Below, piece after piece: positions 47,495 to 58,029 of a stretch of DNA of 64,000 nucleotides. The translations under genes and the position numbers were made by a program. The stretch spans positions 1 through 64,000 of the forward strand of contig PWKY01000088.1 of assembly GCA_003560595.1 (NCBI GenBank), read 5' to 3'. The notes beneath the pieces were generated by a model. The model ran no database searches. It was not told where the DNA came from and saw only the letters and a program-made list of their open reading frames with translations. Numbering within the stretch: position 1 is the stretch's first letter; each line of letters starts with the position of its first letter. Source of the stretch: Thermoplasmata archaeon (GTDB lineage: Archaea > Thermoplasmatota > Thermoplasmata > Halarchaeoplasmatales > Halarchaeoplasmataceae).

Positions 47495-48321
47495 ATTGCC
47501 TCATCCGAATGTTTTTTCTTTATGGGGAACATAAGAAAAGCAAATACCGAATAGGATATCAAGAAGCCCAGGGAAAGCAATGCAAAGGGATATGTCCTAC
47601 TAGGCGGCAGGTTACTATCTATGGTGTACCTCACAGTGACCGGCTCCTCTGGCTGTAGCACTAGTCTATATTCGTCAAACCTCAGAGCAGGCATGTCATA
47701 TTCGAAGACGTCGTTGTAGGAGGCCTCATTTGGATCACCTGGATTTCGATTTACTTTCATACCGAATAACCTATCTTCATAATTTGATTCAGTTAATATC
47801 GATACATCTACTCTGCCTTCACCATCTAAAACTTCTACGGAGATACTATCTACGATCGTAAAATCGAACCTGTCCCGGGAAGTAAAGTATATCGCTTCTT
47901 CTTCGGTTATAGTTATTTCACCGGTGATCGAAAGCTGTTCTTCTATCTGTTGGGGCATGTACGGTGTGAATAGTAAAAGAAATATCACACCAAAAACAAC
48001 TATCGCTGAATAGGACTTTTTCATGGATCTCGACGCCATCAAAAATTTAGCACTAGCACTCTTTCTAAATCCGATCTCCATCAATCTAAAAACAAAGAAT
48101 TCTATGGCGATCACTAGTATCCATATGATTGTGACCAAAAATGATATGAATATAGGTAAGTAAAATGGTTTTAGCTGTGCACCTCCAAGATAAGTAAAAA
48201 AGGCAAAAACAAGGATGATACCGATCACCTGAGGGATGTATGCAAGCTTTTCTAACCTTTTTATACGTGTTATCTGGTATGTACCTTCTAGTTTGTCATA
48301 TTCCTTTAATCTTTTATCCAT
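47485..48321 (-). CDS. Membrane protein of unknown function
   Basis: Multiple hydrophobic helices flanking an extracytoplasmic beta-rich segment. Confidence 0.65.
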   Translation of the reverse strand: MDKRLKEYDKLEGTYQITRIKRLEKLAYIPQVIGIILVFAFFTYLGGAQLKPFYLPIFISFLVTIIWILVIAIEFFVFRLMEIGFRKSASAKFLMASRSMKKSYSAIVVFGVIFLLLFTPYMPQQIEEQLSITGEITITEEEAIYFTSRDRFDFTIVDSISVEVLDGEGRVDVSILTESNYEDRLFGMKVNRNPGDPNEASYNDVFEYDMPALRFDEYRLVLQPEEPVTVRYTIDSNLPPSRTYPFALLSLGFLISYSVFAFLMFPIKKKHSDEAIYR

Positions 48322-48369
48322 TTTTCTTACCCGTGTTTATTTTTCCTAAAGGGATATGGACTTACATAT

Positions 48370-49605
48370 TTATAGGACTTTCGCTTGATACTTGGTAATA
48401 AAAAAGGGTGCTAGGCACTCGGGAACGTTCATTCTCTCCTCGAATTCGTAAATTTTTCCCTTTAACGTCACAGATCCTTCATCGGGCAATGAATCAAACT
48501 TGATCTCGTAGATCTTATCTTCTGAAGTATTAATGAATGCATCTTCGAGGGGTTCAAAAGAATAGAAGTCTTCTAGTTCTATCGGTTTTACTACCAGAAA
48601 AGAACCCGCATGTATAGAGGTAGGTAATCGGATGAGTCTTTTGGTATCGCCGGTGACTGGCTCATCAGTGGTACCTACAAATTCAAGAGAAAGCTCATTA
48701 ATACTGTGATCTTTTATAACTTCTTCAAATATCATCAAAAAGTGCTTTTGATTTACCATGCCACTTTCACTCAAGTCGTCGAGCCGCCCTTTTTCTATCA
48801 GATGTTTCCATTTCCCTTGTTCATAAAGCTCATCATAAAAACCTACCGCGGTTTTTTTTCCTATCCCAGGTATAGCACTGATCTCTTTGATGACTTCCGC
48901 CTTTGGCATGGTATTCCAACGACGTAATGCATATTTGATTAGATCGATAACTCTACGGCTCCAACCACCTCTATCTGACGGTGGAAAGCGATATGATAAC
49001 TCACTTTTACTGTATTCTTTGAATGTGGATACAGTCACCATTTCAAAGGGAAAGATAGAAGACAAACTTATACCGGTGCCGGTTATGTAATCAACTATCT
49101 CTCTACGTGCACTTCGGGGTAATGAAAGAACCTCTTTTTTCCGAACATGGATATGGTAACCTCTATTTCCAGAAAAAACCAACTTTATATGTTCTTCTTG
49201 AAAACCAAAGTCATCCATCAGAAAATCTTCCAGCAACAATCTCGTCTTCTTTTTTACAAGTTTAAGCTGTTCTTGGTATGGTAGGCCTTCTCCACCAGGC
49301 AGATGATCTGAATCTAGATCAAAAATAAGGTCAGCACCCAACCATTCTTTATCTTTCATGGGCACCCTTGGATCGGAGTAATATGCTGTAGAATAATAAG
49401 TGTGGATAGGAAGTCTGTTTATCATGAATTTTTTGAAGTCCTGATAATTAGAAAAGGATACTGGTCGATGCATACCTTTTGAACCTCTGTAGATAAATGC
49501 AAACTCTCTCAGTGTAAATCGTGGGGGTAATTGGAAATCTGTGTTGGTGTAATAGGACTTCAAGGTGCGATGAAGAAACCTCCGTGTTTTTGTAGTAGGG
49601 TCCAC
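48370..49605 (-). CDS. priS: DNA primase small subunit (PriS)
   Basis: RFTLREFAFIYRGSKGMHRPVSFSN; LGADLIFDLDSDHLPG; LVFSGNRGYHIHVRKKEV. Confidence 0.87.
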   Translation of the reverse strand: MDPTTKTRRFLHRTLKSYYTNTDFQLPPRFTLREFAFIYRGSKGMHRPVSFSNYQDFKKFMINRLPIHTYYSTAYYSDPRVPMKDKEWLGADLIFDLDSDHLPGGEGLPYQEQLKLVKKKTRLLLEDFLMDDFGFQEEHIKLVFSGNRGYHIHVRKKEVLSLPRSARREIVDYITGTGISLSSIFPFEMVTVSTFKEYSKSELSYRFPPSDRGGWSRRVIDLIKYALRRWNTMPKAEVIKEISAIPGIGKKTAVGFYDELYEQGKWKHLIEKGRLDDLSESGMVNQKHFLMIFEEVIKDHSINELSLEFVGTTDEPVTGDTKRLIRLPTSIHAGSFLVVKPIELEDFYSFEPLEDAFINTSEDKIYEIKFDSLPDEGSVTLKGKIYEFEERMNVPECLAPFFITKYQAKVL

Positions 49606-49685
49606 AATGGGTATATGTGTTCGACACTAAAAACATTTTCGAAAAACTTTTTGATCTAGAGAATAAAAAAAGAAAAAAAGGGGGT

Positions 49686-51200
49686 TTATTGGTTTTCTTC
49701 GATCACTGCTCCAGCTAGTTTGGAATGAGGTATGTGTATCTTTCTACCCATATCGGTTTCCAGTTCGATGGAGTATCGTCCGATTGATTTTATCACTCCT
49801 TCGTATTCATCAACCTTGATTTTCTTACCGGGCTTGAGTGTCTGGCTGGATTGTATTGACCCCATCATGTTCAAGAAGACGTCCTTTGAACCATAGGCGA
49901 ATCCGACTCCAAGACCGATGAATACAGCACCCACTGCTATGGCGAATACTATATACAATATCGGCACTTCGATGCCTATTTGGGCAAGGGCCATGACCAC
50001 TGCGATGTAGATGATCAATATCTGTATCCCCTTCGCCATGAAGGATGCAAATGGAAGGTCGAGTTCTTTACCAAGTTTGACTACTTTTTCGTGTGCCCAT
50101 GTTGCTATCCAGAAGCCGATGAGGCCTATGAAAAGAGCAACTATTAGGTTGGGGATCCATAGTATAACTGTATTTACCAGTTCAGCAAGTTGATTGAACA
50201 TGCCTTCTCTGTTTAAAATGCCAACAGCTATCTGGACGAAGATCAGCATGATGAACAGTTTTAGAACATAACCTACTACCTGAAGTGTGATACCCTTGCG
50301 TTCTATCATGGCTTCAACTGGTTCGATCAGTTTGTCTATATCCATCTCCTTCAGTAACTTCATTATAAGTTTGACCACGTACTCGGTTACGATCAAACCA
50401 ACGACTATAACTGCAAGTGCAGCGATCAACAACGGTATCACTAGAAGTACTGGATTGATGAATTGGGTAAGAACATCGATCGCGATTATCGAAAGGGCGA
50501 TGTTAACGAATATCAGTATTATAAAGGCTTTGACGAATATATAGATGATATTCATCAGTGAAAAACCGCCTTTTTGAGTCATCTTGTCGATCTTCAGTAG
50601 ATCTTTAGCCATGGGGCTCTTGCGAATGAGTTGTTTCAAGAACTTTACGACCAATTCAGCGACATATAGACCTATAACTAGTACGATGACAGCTACGATC
50701 AACCGCGGTATGAACAGAACGATAGGTGTTAATACCTCTGTGAGTGTCTGTATACCTGCCATATCAAGACCGATCTGTATGAATATGACGAATATGAACC
50801 AAAACACTAAAAGTCCTATTAGTTTAGATACTGAAGCAATACCCATCTTCCGGACTTGTTTGGTCAATCCTATCCGCTGCATGGCCTTTTCTATGCCAAC
50901 TTTTTTCAACACTTTAGTTACTATGGCTCCGGCGATCTTAGATATTATATAACCTATGATGATCAGGACAACAAAGAATACTAGCCCTGGTATGTATTCT
51001 AAGAATGTGTCCCATAGGTCATTAAATATCTCTTCGACACTATCCATAACGGACAATGTAGATCTTTCAGTTATAGAACTAAACATACTATTGCTTTGTT
51101 CTGTATCAGAACCTACCATCCCCGAAACTGTGCCCATAAACATGGTCAGTACTAGAATTAGAACTAAACCAATCGTTACAAATCTATTTTTAGGTTTCAT
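49686..51200 (-). CDS. MscS-like/conserved TM-helix membrane protein with internal repeats
   Basis: Repeated hydrophobic ~100-aa modules; C-terminal FAYGSKDVFLNMMGSIQSSQTLKPGKKIKVDEYEGVIKSIGRYSIELETDMGRKIHIPHSKL. Confidence 0.82.
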   Translation of the reverse strand: MKPKNRFVTIGLVLILVLTMFMGTVSGMVGSDTEQSNSMFSSITERSTLSVMDSVEEIFNDLWDTFLEYIPGLVFFVVLIIIGYIISKIAGAIVTKVLKKVGIEKAMQRIGLTKQVRKMGIASVSKLIGLLVFWFIFVIFIQIGLDMAGIQTLTEVLTPIVLFIPRLIVAVIVLVIGLYVAELVVKFLKQLIRKSPMAKDLLKIDKMTQKGGFSLMNIIYIFVKAFIILIFVNIALSIIAIDVLTQFINPVLLVIPLLIAALAVIVVGLIVTEYVVKLIMKLLKEMDIDKLIEPVEAMIERKGITLQVVGYVLKLFIMLIFVQIAVGILNREGMFNQLAELVNTVILWIPNLIVALFIGLIGFWIATWAHEKVVKLGKELDLPFASFMAKGIQILIIYIAVVMALAQIGIEVPILYIVFAIAVGAVFIGLGVGFAYGSKDVFLNMMGSIQSSQTLKPGKKIKVDEYEGVIKSIGRYSIELETDMGRKIHIPHSKLAGAVIEENQ

Positions 51201-51270
51201 TTGATCTCACCTTAAAATGTATAAGTTAATAATAGTATTTATAAATTATGTAATGACCGCAGTTAAAATA

Positions 51271-52008
51271 TTACGAATTTAACATATCCTTCAACAGTGT
51301 AAGTGTTTCTAAAGCCCCTCTATGGACTGTTATGTGTGCGATATGTCCTGTTAAAGCAGTTCTTGATGGATTTATCTCAACAACAGTAGCACCTTCGTTT
51401 CTAGCTAAAACCGGCAAAGATGCAGCGGGATAAACAACTGATGAAGTTCCGATTACCAGCATGAGAACACAGTCTTTACTACTTTTTAGAGCTCTATCTA
51501 TGGTATCGAAGGGTAAGGGCTCTCCGAACAAGACCACATCAGGCCTAAGATAGGAGCCGCAGTTACACTTGGGAACTTGGTTTTCCAATATCTCATCGAT
51601 GTGATCTTTAGTATCCTGTTGATAACCGCATTTATCACACCTTAGTGTTGATAGGGTACCATGTAGCTGGATCACGTCACTCGACCCAGCCCTTAAGTGC
51701 AGCCCGTCTACGTTTTGAGTGATAACCGAATTTAAACCAATTTCTTCTAAATCCACTAAAATATCGTACCCTGCATGCGGTTCTGCTCGGAATACTTCTT
51801 CGATTTGCAATTTAAATAATTCCCAGCTCTTTAACGGATCATTCCTGAAAGCAGTTGCTTGAGCGTATTCTTCTGGGTCGAACTTATCCCATAAACCACC
51901 TTCTCCTCTGAAGGGTGCTATGCCGCACTCGACCGACATCCCGGCACCGGTGAGTGCGACTATGGGTTCAGAGTCCTCTATCAACCGTACAAGTTCTTCT
52001 ATCATCAC
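51271..52008 (-). CDS. Sir2-family NAD-dependent protein deacylase
   Basis: IVALTGAGMSVECGIAPFRGEGGLW; ITQNVDGLHLRAGS; ELHGT-like IQLHGTLSTLRCDKCGY; RPDVVLFGEPLP. Confidence 0.92.
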   Translation of the reverse strand: MMIEELVRLIEDSEPIVALTGAGMSVECGIAPFRGEGGLWDKFDPEEYAQATAFRNDPLKSWELFKLQIEEVFRAEPHAGYDILVDLEEIGLNSVITQNVDGLHLRAGSSDVIQLHGTLSTLRCDKCGYQQDTKDHIDEILENQVPKCNCGSYLRPDVVLFGEPLPFDTIDRALKSSKDCVLMLVIGTSSVVYPAASLPVLARNEGATVVEINPSRTALTGHIAHITVHRGALETLTLLKDMLNS

Positions 52009-52592
52009 AAATCTGCTTTTATGCGCTCCAAGTTCTTTTTCACCTTCGCAGCCACATCCTTATGTATACTGTTCCCGTGAGAATCCATGGTCACTAAGAA
52101 AGGACCTGCCTCTTTTACTCTGAACATCCAAAATGCCTCAGGGATACCCAACTCTTCAAGGAAGTAAACATCTTCCACCTCTTCGATGGCCTTTGCCATG
52201 AGAGCACCGGCACCACCGGTGTACTGAACATAAACTGCACCATGTTCTTCCAAGGCTTTCAAGGTCCTATCTCCCATACCGCCTTTGCCGATGATGATCT
52301 TGGTGCCGAACCTTTCTATGAATTCGTCTTCGAAGATCTCCATGCGTATGCTGGTTGTAGGTCCTGCGGAAACGACTTCCCATCTTCCATCTACCTTGTG
52401 TATGGCAGGTCCACAGTGGAACATGGCATATTCCGAAGGATCGAAGGGCAGGTCTTCGTCACTCAATCCCAGTAACTTCTCATGAGCTGAATCACGGGCG
52501 GTGAATATGGTTCCAGATATGTAGAATGTATCTCCGATATTGAGTTTTTTGACTTCCTCACCGTCTATGGGTGTTGTTAGAACTTTCTTCAT
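52005..52592 (-). CDS. Fumarate hydratase class I, beta subunit
   Basis: GDTFYISGTIFTARDSAHEKL; GPTTSIRMEIFEDEFIERFGTKIIIGKGGMGDRTLKALEEHGAVYVQYTGGAGAL. Confidence 0.92.
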   Translation of the reverse strand: MKKVLTTPIDGEEVKKLNIGDTFYISGTIFTARDSAHEKLLGLSDEDLPFDPSEYAMFHCGPAIHKVDGRWEVVSAGPTTSIRMEIFEDEFIERFGTKIIIGKGGMGDRTLKALEEHGAVYVQYTGGAGALMAKAIEEVEDVYFLEELGIPEAFWMFRVKEAGPFLVTMDSHGNSIHKDVAAKVKKNLERIKADL

Positions 52593-53452
52593 CCTTTCAC
52601 CTCCAGTTTTCCATCCTTCAATTCAAGTACTGCTTGACGGTTGGCCCAACACTGTGGAACCACTGCCACGGGGAAAGATGCTGGATGCCTATGTGCATAT
52701 TCTATCTTTATGTCTAGTACCGTAGTTTTACCGCCTACCCCCATAGGTCCGATACCCAACTGATTGACTTTATCTAATAATTCCTCTTCGATCACGGCGA
52801 TCTTCTCCTCCGGATGACGGGTACCAACAGGTCGGAGTAAGGCCTTCTTTGCCAACTCCAAAGCAACATCCGCACCTCCGCCGATACCGACTCCTACCAC
52901 GGTAGGTGGACATGGTTTACCCTCCATAGCGGCGACCTGATCGATGACGATCTCTTTGACACCTTTCAAGCCCTTTCCAGGAGTCATCATCACCAATTTA
53001 CTCATGTTTTCACTGCCACCGCCTTTGGGCATCACGGTTATCTTTAATCCATCGCCTTCTACAACATTCCAATGTATCGGTGGTATGAAACGTCCTGTGT
53101 TATCCCCTGTGTTCGTATGGTCTATAGGGTGAACTGCATTCGGTCTTAAAGGTACCTCTTTTGATGCTCGTTTTACTGCATTATGAATACTCTCTTTTAG
53201 AATTTTGATATGGGGGAAATCAGTACCAACTTCTACAAAAAAAGTGATGGTGCCAGTATCCTGGCAGATCGGAGCACATTCTCCCTTTCCTACACCAATA
53301 TTCTCAAGGATCGCATTCAATTGGACCTTTGGTCCTTCTGATCCTTCTTTATCTACAGCATCACGAAGAGCATCTTCCGTTTCAGAAGTTACCCTGGTGA
53401 CCGCTTTTCTGATCGCTTCTACCAAACCGTCTTCAAGATCGCCTTGGTTCAT
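52589..53452 (-). CDS. Fumarate hydratase class I, alpha subunit
   Basis: [68 protein letters not shown]. Confidence 0.92.
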   Translation of the reverse strand: MNQGDLEDGLVEAIRKAVTRVTSETEDALRDAVDKEGSEGPKVQLNAILENIGVGKGECAPICQDTGTITFFVEVGTDFPHIKILKESIHNAVKRASKEVPLRPNAVHPIDHTNTGDNTGRFIPPIHWNVVEGDGLKITVMPKGGGSENMSKLVMMTPGKGLKGVKEIVIDQVAAMEGKPCPPTVVGVGIGGGADVALELAKKALLRPVGTRHPEEKIAVIEEELLDKVNQLGIGPMGVGGKTTVLDIKIEYAHRHPASFPVAVVPQCWANRQAVLELKDGKLEVKG

Positions 53453-53624
53453 ATTATCGTTGGAACATGGAAATGTATGATATAAATCTATGGTATATGT
53501 AGTACATAGGATCTACTAAGATGAGATCATAATCTGTAGTGAATTTCATAAATTCACCGAAGGTATTATAAACAGCCTGTTGTTCCCCGAAAACAGAATA
53601 TCCATTCCCCGATGGTAGGTACAT

Positions 53625-56600
53625 ATGAAAAAAGATGTTTTAATAATCGGCGGCGGAATCTCTGGCGTTCAGTCCGCACTTGACCTAGCCGAAAAAGGAT
53701 ACGAGGTAGTGCTGGTTGATAGATCTCCAAGTATAGGCGGGAACATGGTGAAACTAGATAAAACGTTCCCAACTAATGACTGTTCTATATGTATATCGGC
53801 CCCTAAGATGGTCGAAGCGAGCAGGAATGATAATATCACTATACTTACTTATTCCGAAATAAAAGATTTGATCGGAAGCGCCGGCGGATTCGATGTAAAG
53901 ATTTGGAAGCGAACGAAATATGTGGATCCCGACATCTGCACCGGTTGTGGTGATTGTGAGACCGCTTGTCCCGTAGAGGTTCCTAGCGAATTTGAACAGA
54001 AATTATCGGACAGGAAAGGTATATACGTAGAATTTCCACAGTCGGTCCCGTTAACATACACTATAGATTATGATAATTGTGTAGGTTGTGCGGCATGTGA
54101 GAGGGTATGCGATGCTGGTGCTATCAATTTTCTAGATACATCACAGGTCATCGACCTTGAAGTTGGAAGTATAATAGTTGCAACCGGCTATCAGATGATG
54201 CAGCCCGACGAGTGGAGGGAAGAGTACGGTTACGGAAAATATCCTGATGTACTCAACGCCATGGAATACGAGAGGCTCCTTTCAGCATCCGGGCCAACCG
54301 GTGGGAAGGTGTTGAAACGTTCCGATGGAAAACCGCCAGAATCTGTAGCCTGGATACAGTGTGTGGGTTCGAGGTGTAAACAGAAGGGCATGCCTTACTG
54401 TTCTAGAGTCTGCTGTATGTACTCTACCAAACAGGCTTCCATAAGTAAGGGCGAAAATCCGGATTTGGATACCGCGGTTTATTACATGGATCTAAGGGCC
54501 TATGGAAAGGACTTCCAACAGTATTACGATAAAGCGAAAGACAAAGGTGTGAGGTATCTTAGAGGTCGTCCTTCAAGGGTATATGAACAGAGTGATGGTA
54601 AACTAGCTATAGAATACGAGGATACCGAAAAGGGAGAGGTGAAAACGGACGTCGTAGACATGGTGGTTCTCTCATCAGCCATCTTACCTTCATCCGGTAA
54701 CGATAAGCTATCAGAGATTTTAGATATATCCTTGGACGAGTATGGATTTTTTGAATCTAAAGACATGCTTACCGCACCTGTAGATTCTACCCGCGACGGC
54801 ATATACTTGGCCGGTTGTGCACAATCTCCGAAAGATATACCTGATAGTGTATCACAAGCCAGCGGTGCCGCGGCTAGAGCGTTGATGCCTTTAAGAGATC
54901 GAAAGAGAAAGGGTAGAGCTGAGAAGAAACCCGAACGTGACGTTTCTAAGGAAGAACCTAGGATCGGGGTTTTCGTCTGTCACTGCGGAAAGAATATCGC
55001 AAATTATCTTGATGTTGAAGAGGTGGCCGAGGCTACGAAAAATATGCCGGGAGTAGTACATGTGGACGACAGTATGTTCGCCTGTTCCGAAGATGCTCAA
55101 ACGGTGATAAAAGACGCGATCAAAGAGCACCATCTTAACAGGATAGTCGTCTCCGCTTGTTCACCACGTACTCACGCCCCCCTTTTCCAGGATACTCTGG
55201 AAGAGGCAGGGTTGAACCGCTATCTCTTTGAGATGTCGAATATAAGGAATCACTGTAGCTGGGTACACAGCGATGATCCTGAAAAAGCTACGGAAAAAGC
55301 AAAGCTGTTGACGAAGATGGCTGTAGCTAAAGCAAAACGATTATCCGCTTTGACGGAAGAGGAGATAGATGTCGGCGACCGTACCCTGGTTATTGGAGGA
55401 GGACCTGCAGGTATGGAAACCGCTCTTTCTCTCTCACGATGCGGTCAGAAGGTGACGTTAGTTGAAAAAGAGGCAGAATTGGGTGGTAAACTCAGAAGGT
55501 TGAATACTTTATTCCCAACCGATATCGATGCTCGTGAATTTGCAGATTCCATGGCTCATCAAGTTGGTGACGAAAAGAACATACGAGTTATCTTATCTGC
55601 TGAGATCGAAGATATCGAGGGATATATCGGTAACTACACTGCTACGGTAAACGGTGAGGAGATCGAAGTAGATACCATCGTTCTAGCCACAGGATTCAAA
55701 GAGATAGAAGCTGAAGAACGTCACGGTTACGGCAAGGATCCACGTGTGATGACACAATTGGAATTCGACGAAGCATTATCTGGAGGAGGGTTGGGCAAAC
55801 CTGAGAACGTTGTTTTCATCAACTGCGTAGGTGCTCTTGAAGAAGAGCGTCCATGGTGTTGCAGAGTGGGATGTGGTAACTCGTTGAAGAACGCAAAGGA
55901 GATAAAACAAAGATATCCCGATGCTAACGTTTACATCCTCTACAAAGATATGCGAGTATTCGGTAAACGTGAAGAAGAGTACTACATGGACGTAGAGGGT
56001 GATGATGGTGTGATATTCCTACGTTATTCCACTGGTCAGGAACCAGAAGTTGTCACCGGTAAGGATAAACTGCAGTTGAAGGTCCACGATAATTTACTGG
56101 ATGAGGATCTAGAGATCGATGCAGATTACGTTGTATTGGCCATGCAGCTTGAAGGTGACGAAAGCGCACCTATATTGAAGAAGATGTTGAAGATATCGTC
56201 GGACCCTGCAGGTTTCTACATGGAGGCACATGCAAAACTTAGACCTCTGGAGTTACCCTCGGAAGGTGTTTATCTAGCAGGGGGAGCACACTATCCGAAG
56301 AATATCTCGGACACCCTGGCCCAAGCTGAAGGTGCCGCTTCAAAGGCCATGGTACCCATGATGCGAGGTTACACCAAGAGCGAAGGTATAATCTCTGTGG
56401 TAGATGATGAACTCTGCAGCGGATGTAAGATGTGCATTTCAGTTTGCCCCTACGGAGCTATAGAACACGATCCCGAAGAGGGCGTTGCCGTGATAACTGA
56501 TGTACTTTGTAAGGGCTGCGGCTCCTGTGCCAGTGTTTGCCCTATAGGTGCTATCGACCAGAAGGGTTACGAGAATGACACTATAATGGCCATGATAAAG

Positions 56601-56630
56601 GCCGCTCTGCTTGAGGACGAGGTGGTATAG
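53625..56630 (+). CDS. hdrA: Double-length HdrA-like protein (heterodisulfide reductase subunit A)
   Basis: Two FAD modules (VLIIGGGISGVQSALDLAEKG and LVIGGGPAGMETALSLSRCG), GVFVCHCGKNIANYLDVEEVAE, four CxxCxxCxxxC ferredoxin motifs. Confidence 0.93.
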   Translation: MKKDVLIIGGGISGVQSALDLAEKGYEVVLVDRSPSIGGNMVKLDKTFPTNDCSICISAPKMVEASRNDNITILTYSEIKDLIGSAGGFDVKIWKRTKYVDPDICTGCGDCETACPVEVPSEFEQKLSDRKGIYVEFPQSVPLTYTIDYDNCVGCAACERVCDAGAINFLDTSQVIDLEVGSIIVATGYQMMQPDEWREEYGYGKYPDVLNAMEYERLLSASGPTGGKVLKRSDGKPPESVAWIQCVGSRCKQKGMPYCSRVCCMYSTKQASISKGENPDLDTAVYYMDLRAYGKDFQQYYDKAKDKGVRYLRGRPSRVYEQSDGKLAIEYEDTEKGEVKTDVVDMVVLSSAILPSSGNDKLSEILDISLDEYGFFESKDMLTAPVDSTRDGIYLAGCAQSPKDIPDSVSQASGAAARALMPLRDRKRKGRAEKKPERDVSKEEPRIGVFVCHCGKNIANYLDVEEVAEATKNMPGVVHVDDSMFACSEDAQTVIKDAIKEHHLNRIVVSACSPRTHAPLFQDTLEEAGLNRYLFEMSNIRNHCSWVHSDDPEKATEKAKLLTKMAVAKAKRLSALTEEEIDVGDRTLVIGGGPAGMETALSLSRCGQKVTLVEKEAELGGKLRRLNTLFPTDIDAREFADSMAHQVGDEKNIRVILSAEIEDIEGYIGNYTATVNGEEIEVDTIVLATGFKEIEAEERHGYGKDPRVMTQLEFDEALSGGGLGKPENVVFINCVGALEEERPWCCRVGCGNSLKNAKEIKQRYPDANVYILYKDMRVFGKREEEYYMDVEGDDGVIFLRYSTGQEPEVVTGKDKLQLKVHDNLLDEDLEIDADYVVLAMQLEGDESAPILKKMLKISSDPAGFYMEAHAKLRPLELPSEGVYLAGGAHYPKNISDTLAQAEGAASKAMVPMMRGYTKSEGIISVVDDELCSGCKMCISVCPYGAIEHDPEEGVAVITDVLCKGCGSCASVCPIGAIDQKGYENDTIMAMIKAALLEDEVV

Positions 56631-57056
56631 ATGGCGGACAATGGATTCGAACCGAAGATCATCGTCTTTCTGTGTAACTGGTGCAGTTACGGTGGTGGAG
56701 ACTTAGCAGGGGTGAACCGTGAACAGTACCCTACCAACGTACTAGGTATCAAAGTGATGTGTTCATCCCGGGTATCTCCGGAACATATCATGGAATCATT
56801 CAACGACGGTGCCGACGGTGTACTCATAACGGGATGCCATCCCGGTGACTGCCATTACATAGACGGAAATTATAAGACGTTCCGCAAGATAGGCCTTATA
56901 TCTAAGATGCTGGAAGATCTCGGCATCAACCCGAAGAGGTTGAGGTTAGAATGGATATCTTCCGCCGAGGGCGGAAAATTCGCTCAGGTGATGAGGGAGA
57001 TGACGGAACAGATACGAGGATTGGGACCCCTTGATTTAAAAGAGGAGGTCGAATGA
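56631..57056 (+). CDS. mvhD: F420-non-reducing hydrogenase iron-sulfur subunit D (MvhD)
   Basis: IIVFLCNWCSYGGGDLAGVNREQYPTNVLGIKVMCSSRVSPEHI...GCHPGDCHYIDGNY. Confidence 0.93.
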   Translation: MADNGFEPKIIVFLCNWCSYGGGDLAGVNREQYPTNVLGIKVMCSSRVSPEHIMESFNDGADGVLITGCHPGDCHYIDGNYKTFRKIGLISKMLEDLGINPKRLRLEWISSAEGGKFAQVMREMTEQIRGLGPLDLKEEVE

Positions 57057-57057
57057 C

Positions 57058-58029
57058 ATGAGTGATAAACTGAAGATAGGTTTCTACTGGTGCGCCGCCT
57101 GTGGCGGGTGCGAGATCAGTGTTTTAGATATAGATGATATGATATTAGATGTTGTTGAAAAAGCCGAGATAGTGTTTTGGCCCTGTGCTATGGACCCCAA
57201 GTACGAAGATGTAGAAAAGATGGATGACGGGGAGATGGATATCGTATTCGTAAACGGATCTATCCGGTCCGATGAAAATCATGAGATGGTCAAACTGCTC
57301 AGACAAAAGGCAAAAAAAGTGGTGGCCTACGGTTCTTGTTCAAGCATAGGTGGTTTATTCGGCCTCGGCAACTTGTATGATAACGATGAATTGATGGAAT
57401 ACGGTTACAACACACCCTCTACCGATAAAGACGGTGTTATGCCGTTAGATGACAATATGGTGCCCGAAGGAGATCTACATCTACCTGGATTAACTCATCA
57501 CGTAAGACCATTGGACGAGGTCATCGACGTCGATGTATATCTACCAGGATGTCCACCTCTACCAAACCAGTTGGAGGAAGCATTCCCGGCTCTACTTTCC
57601 GGAGAGGTGGGAAAATACGACCTGATCTCTCAGAAGAGCGTGTGCGACGTATGCCCATTGGAGAGGGAGGAAAAGAAGATACCCAGGCTGTATCCTATAC
57701 AAGAGAAGAAATTGGAAGCTGAAGAGTGTATACTAGATCAGGGAGTGCTCTGTATGGGTCCCGCCACTTCTGGAATGTGCGACGGACCGTGCCCAGAAGT
57801 GGGGCATCCGTGTATAGGGTGCAACGGTCCGGTAAGGGGCGTAAAAGATCAAGGGGCTCGTATGGCTTCCGCACTTGGCTCTGTGCTGGGTGCTGAAGGA
57901 GAAGAAAGGATGGACGAAGATGAGATAAGTGAGGTCGTAAAGAGTGTAAGAGACCCTACGGGCTCGTTCTACCGTTTTAGTCTACCAACGAGTTACCTCC
58001 GATACAAGAGGAGGGATCTACATGAATAA
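57058..58029 (+). CDS. mvhG: [NiFe] hydrogenase small subunit (MvhG)
   Basis: IGFYWCAACGGCEISVLDID; VVAYGSCSSIGGLFGLGNLY; VYLPGCPPLPNQLEEAF. Confidence 0.92.
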   Translation: MSDKLKIGFYWCAACGGCEISVLDIDDMILDVVEKAEIVFWPCAMDPKYEDVEKMDDGEMDIVFVNGSIRSDENHEMVKLLRQKAKKVVAYGSCSSIGGLFGLGNLYDNDELMEYGYNTPSTDKDGVMPLDDNMVPEGDLHLPGLTHHVRPLDEVIDVDVYLPGCPPLPNQLEEAFPALLSGEVGKYDLISQKSVCDVCPLEREEKKIPRLYPIQEKKLEAEECILDQGVLCMGPATSGMCDGPCPEVGHPCIGCNGPVRGVKDQGARMASALGSVLGAEGEERMDEDEISEVVKSVRDPTGSFYRFSLPTSYLRYKRRDLHE

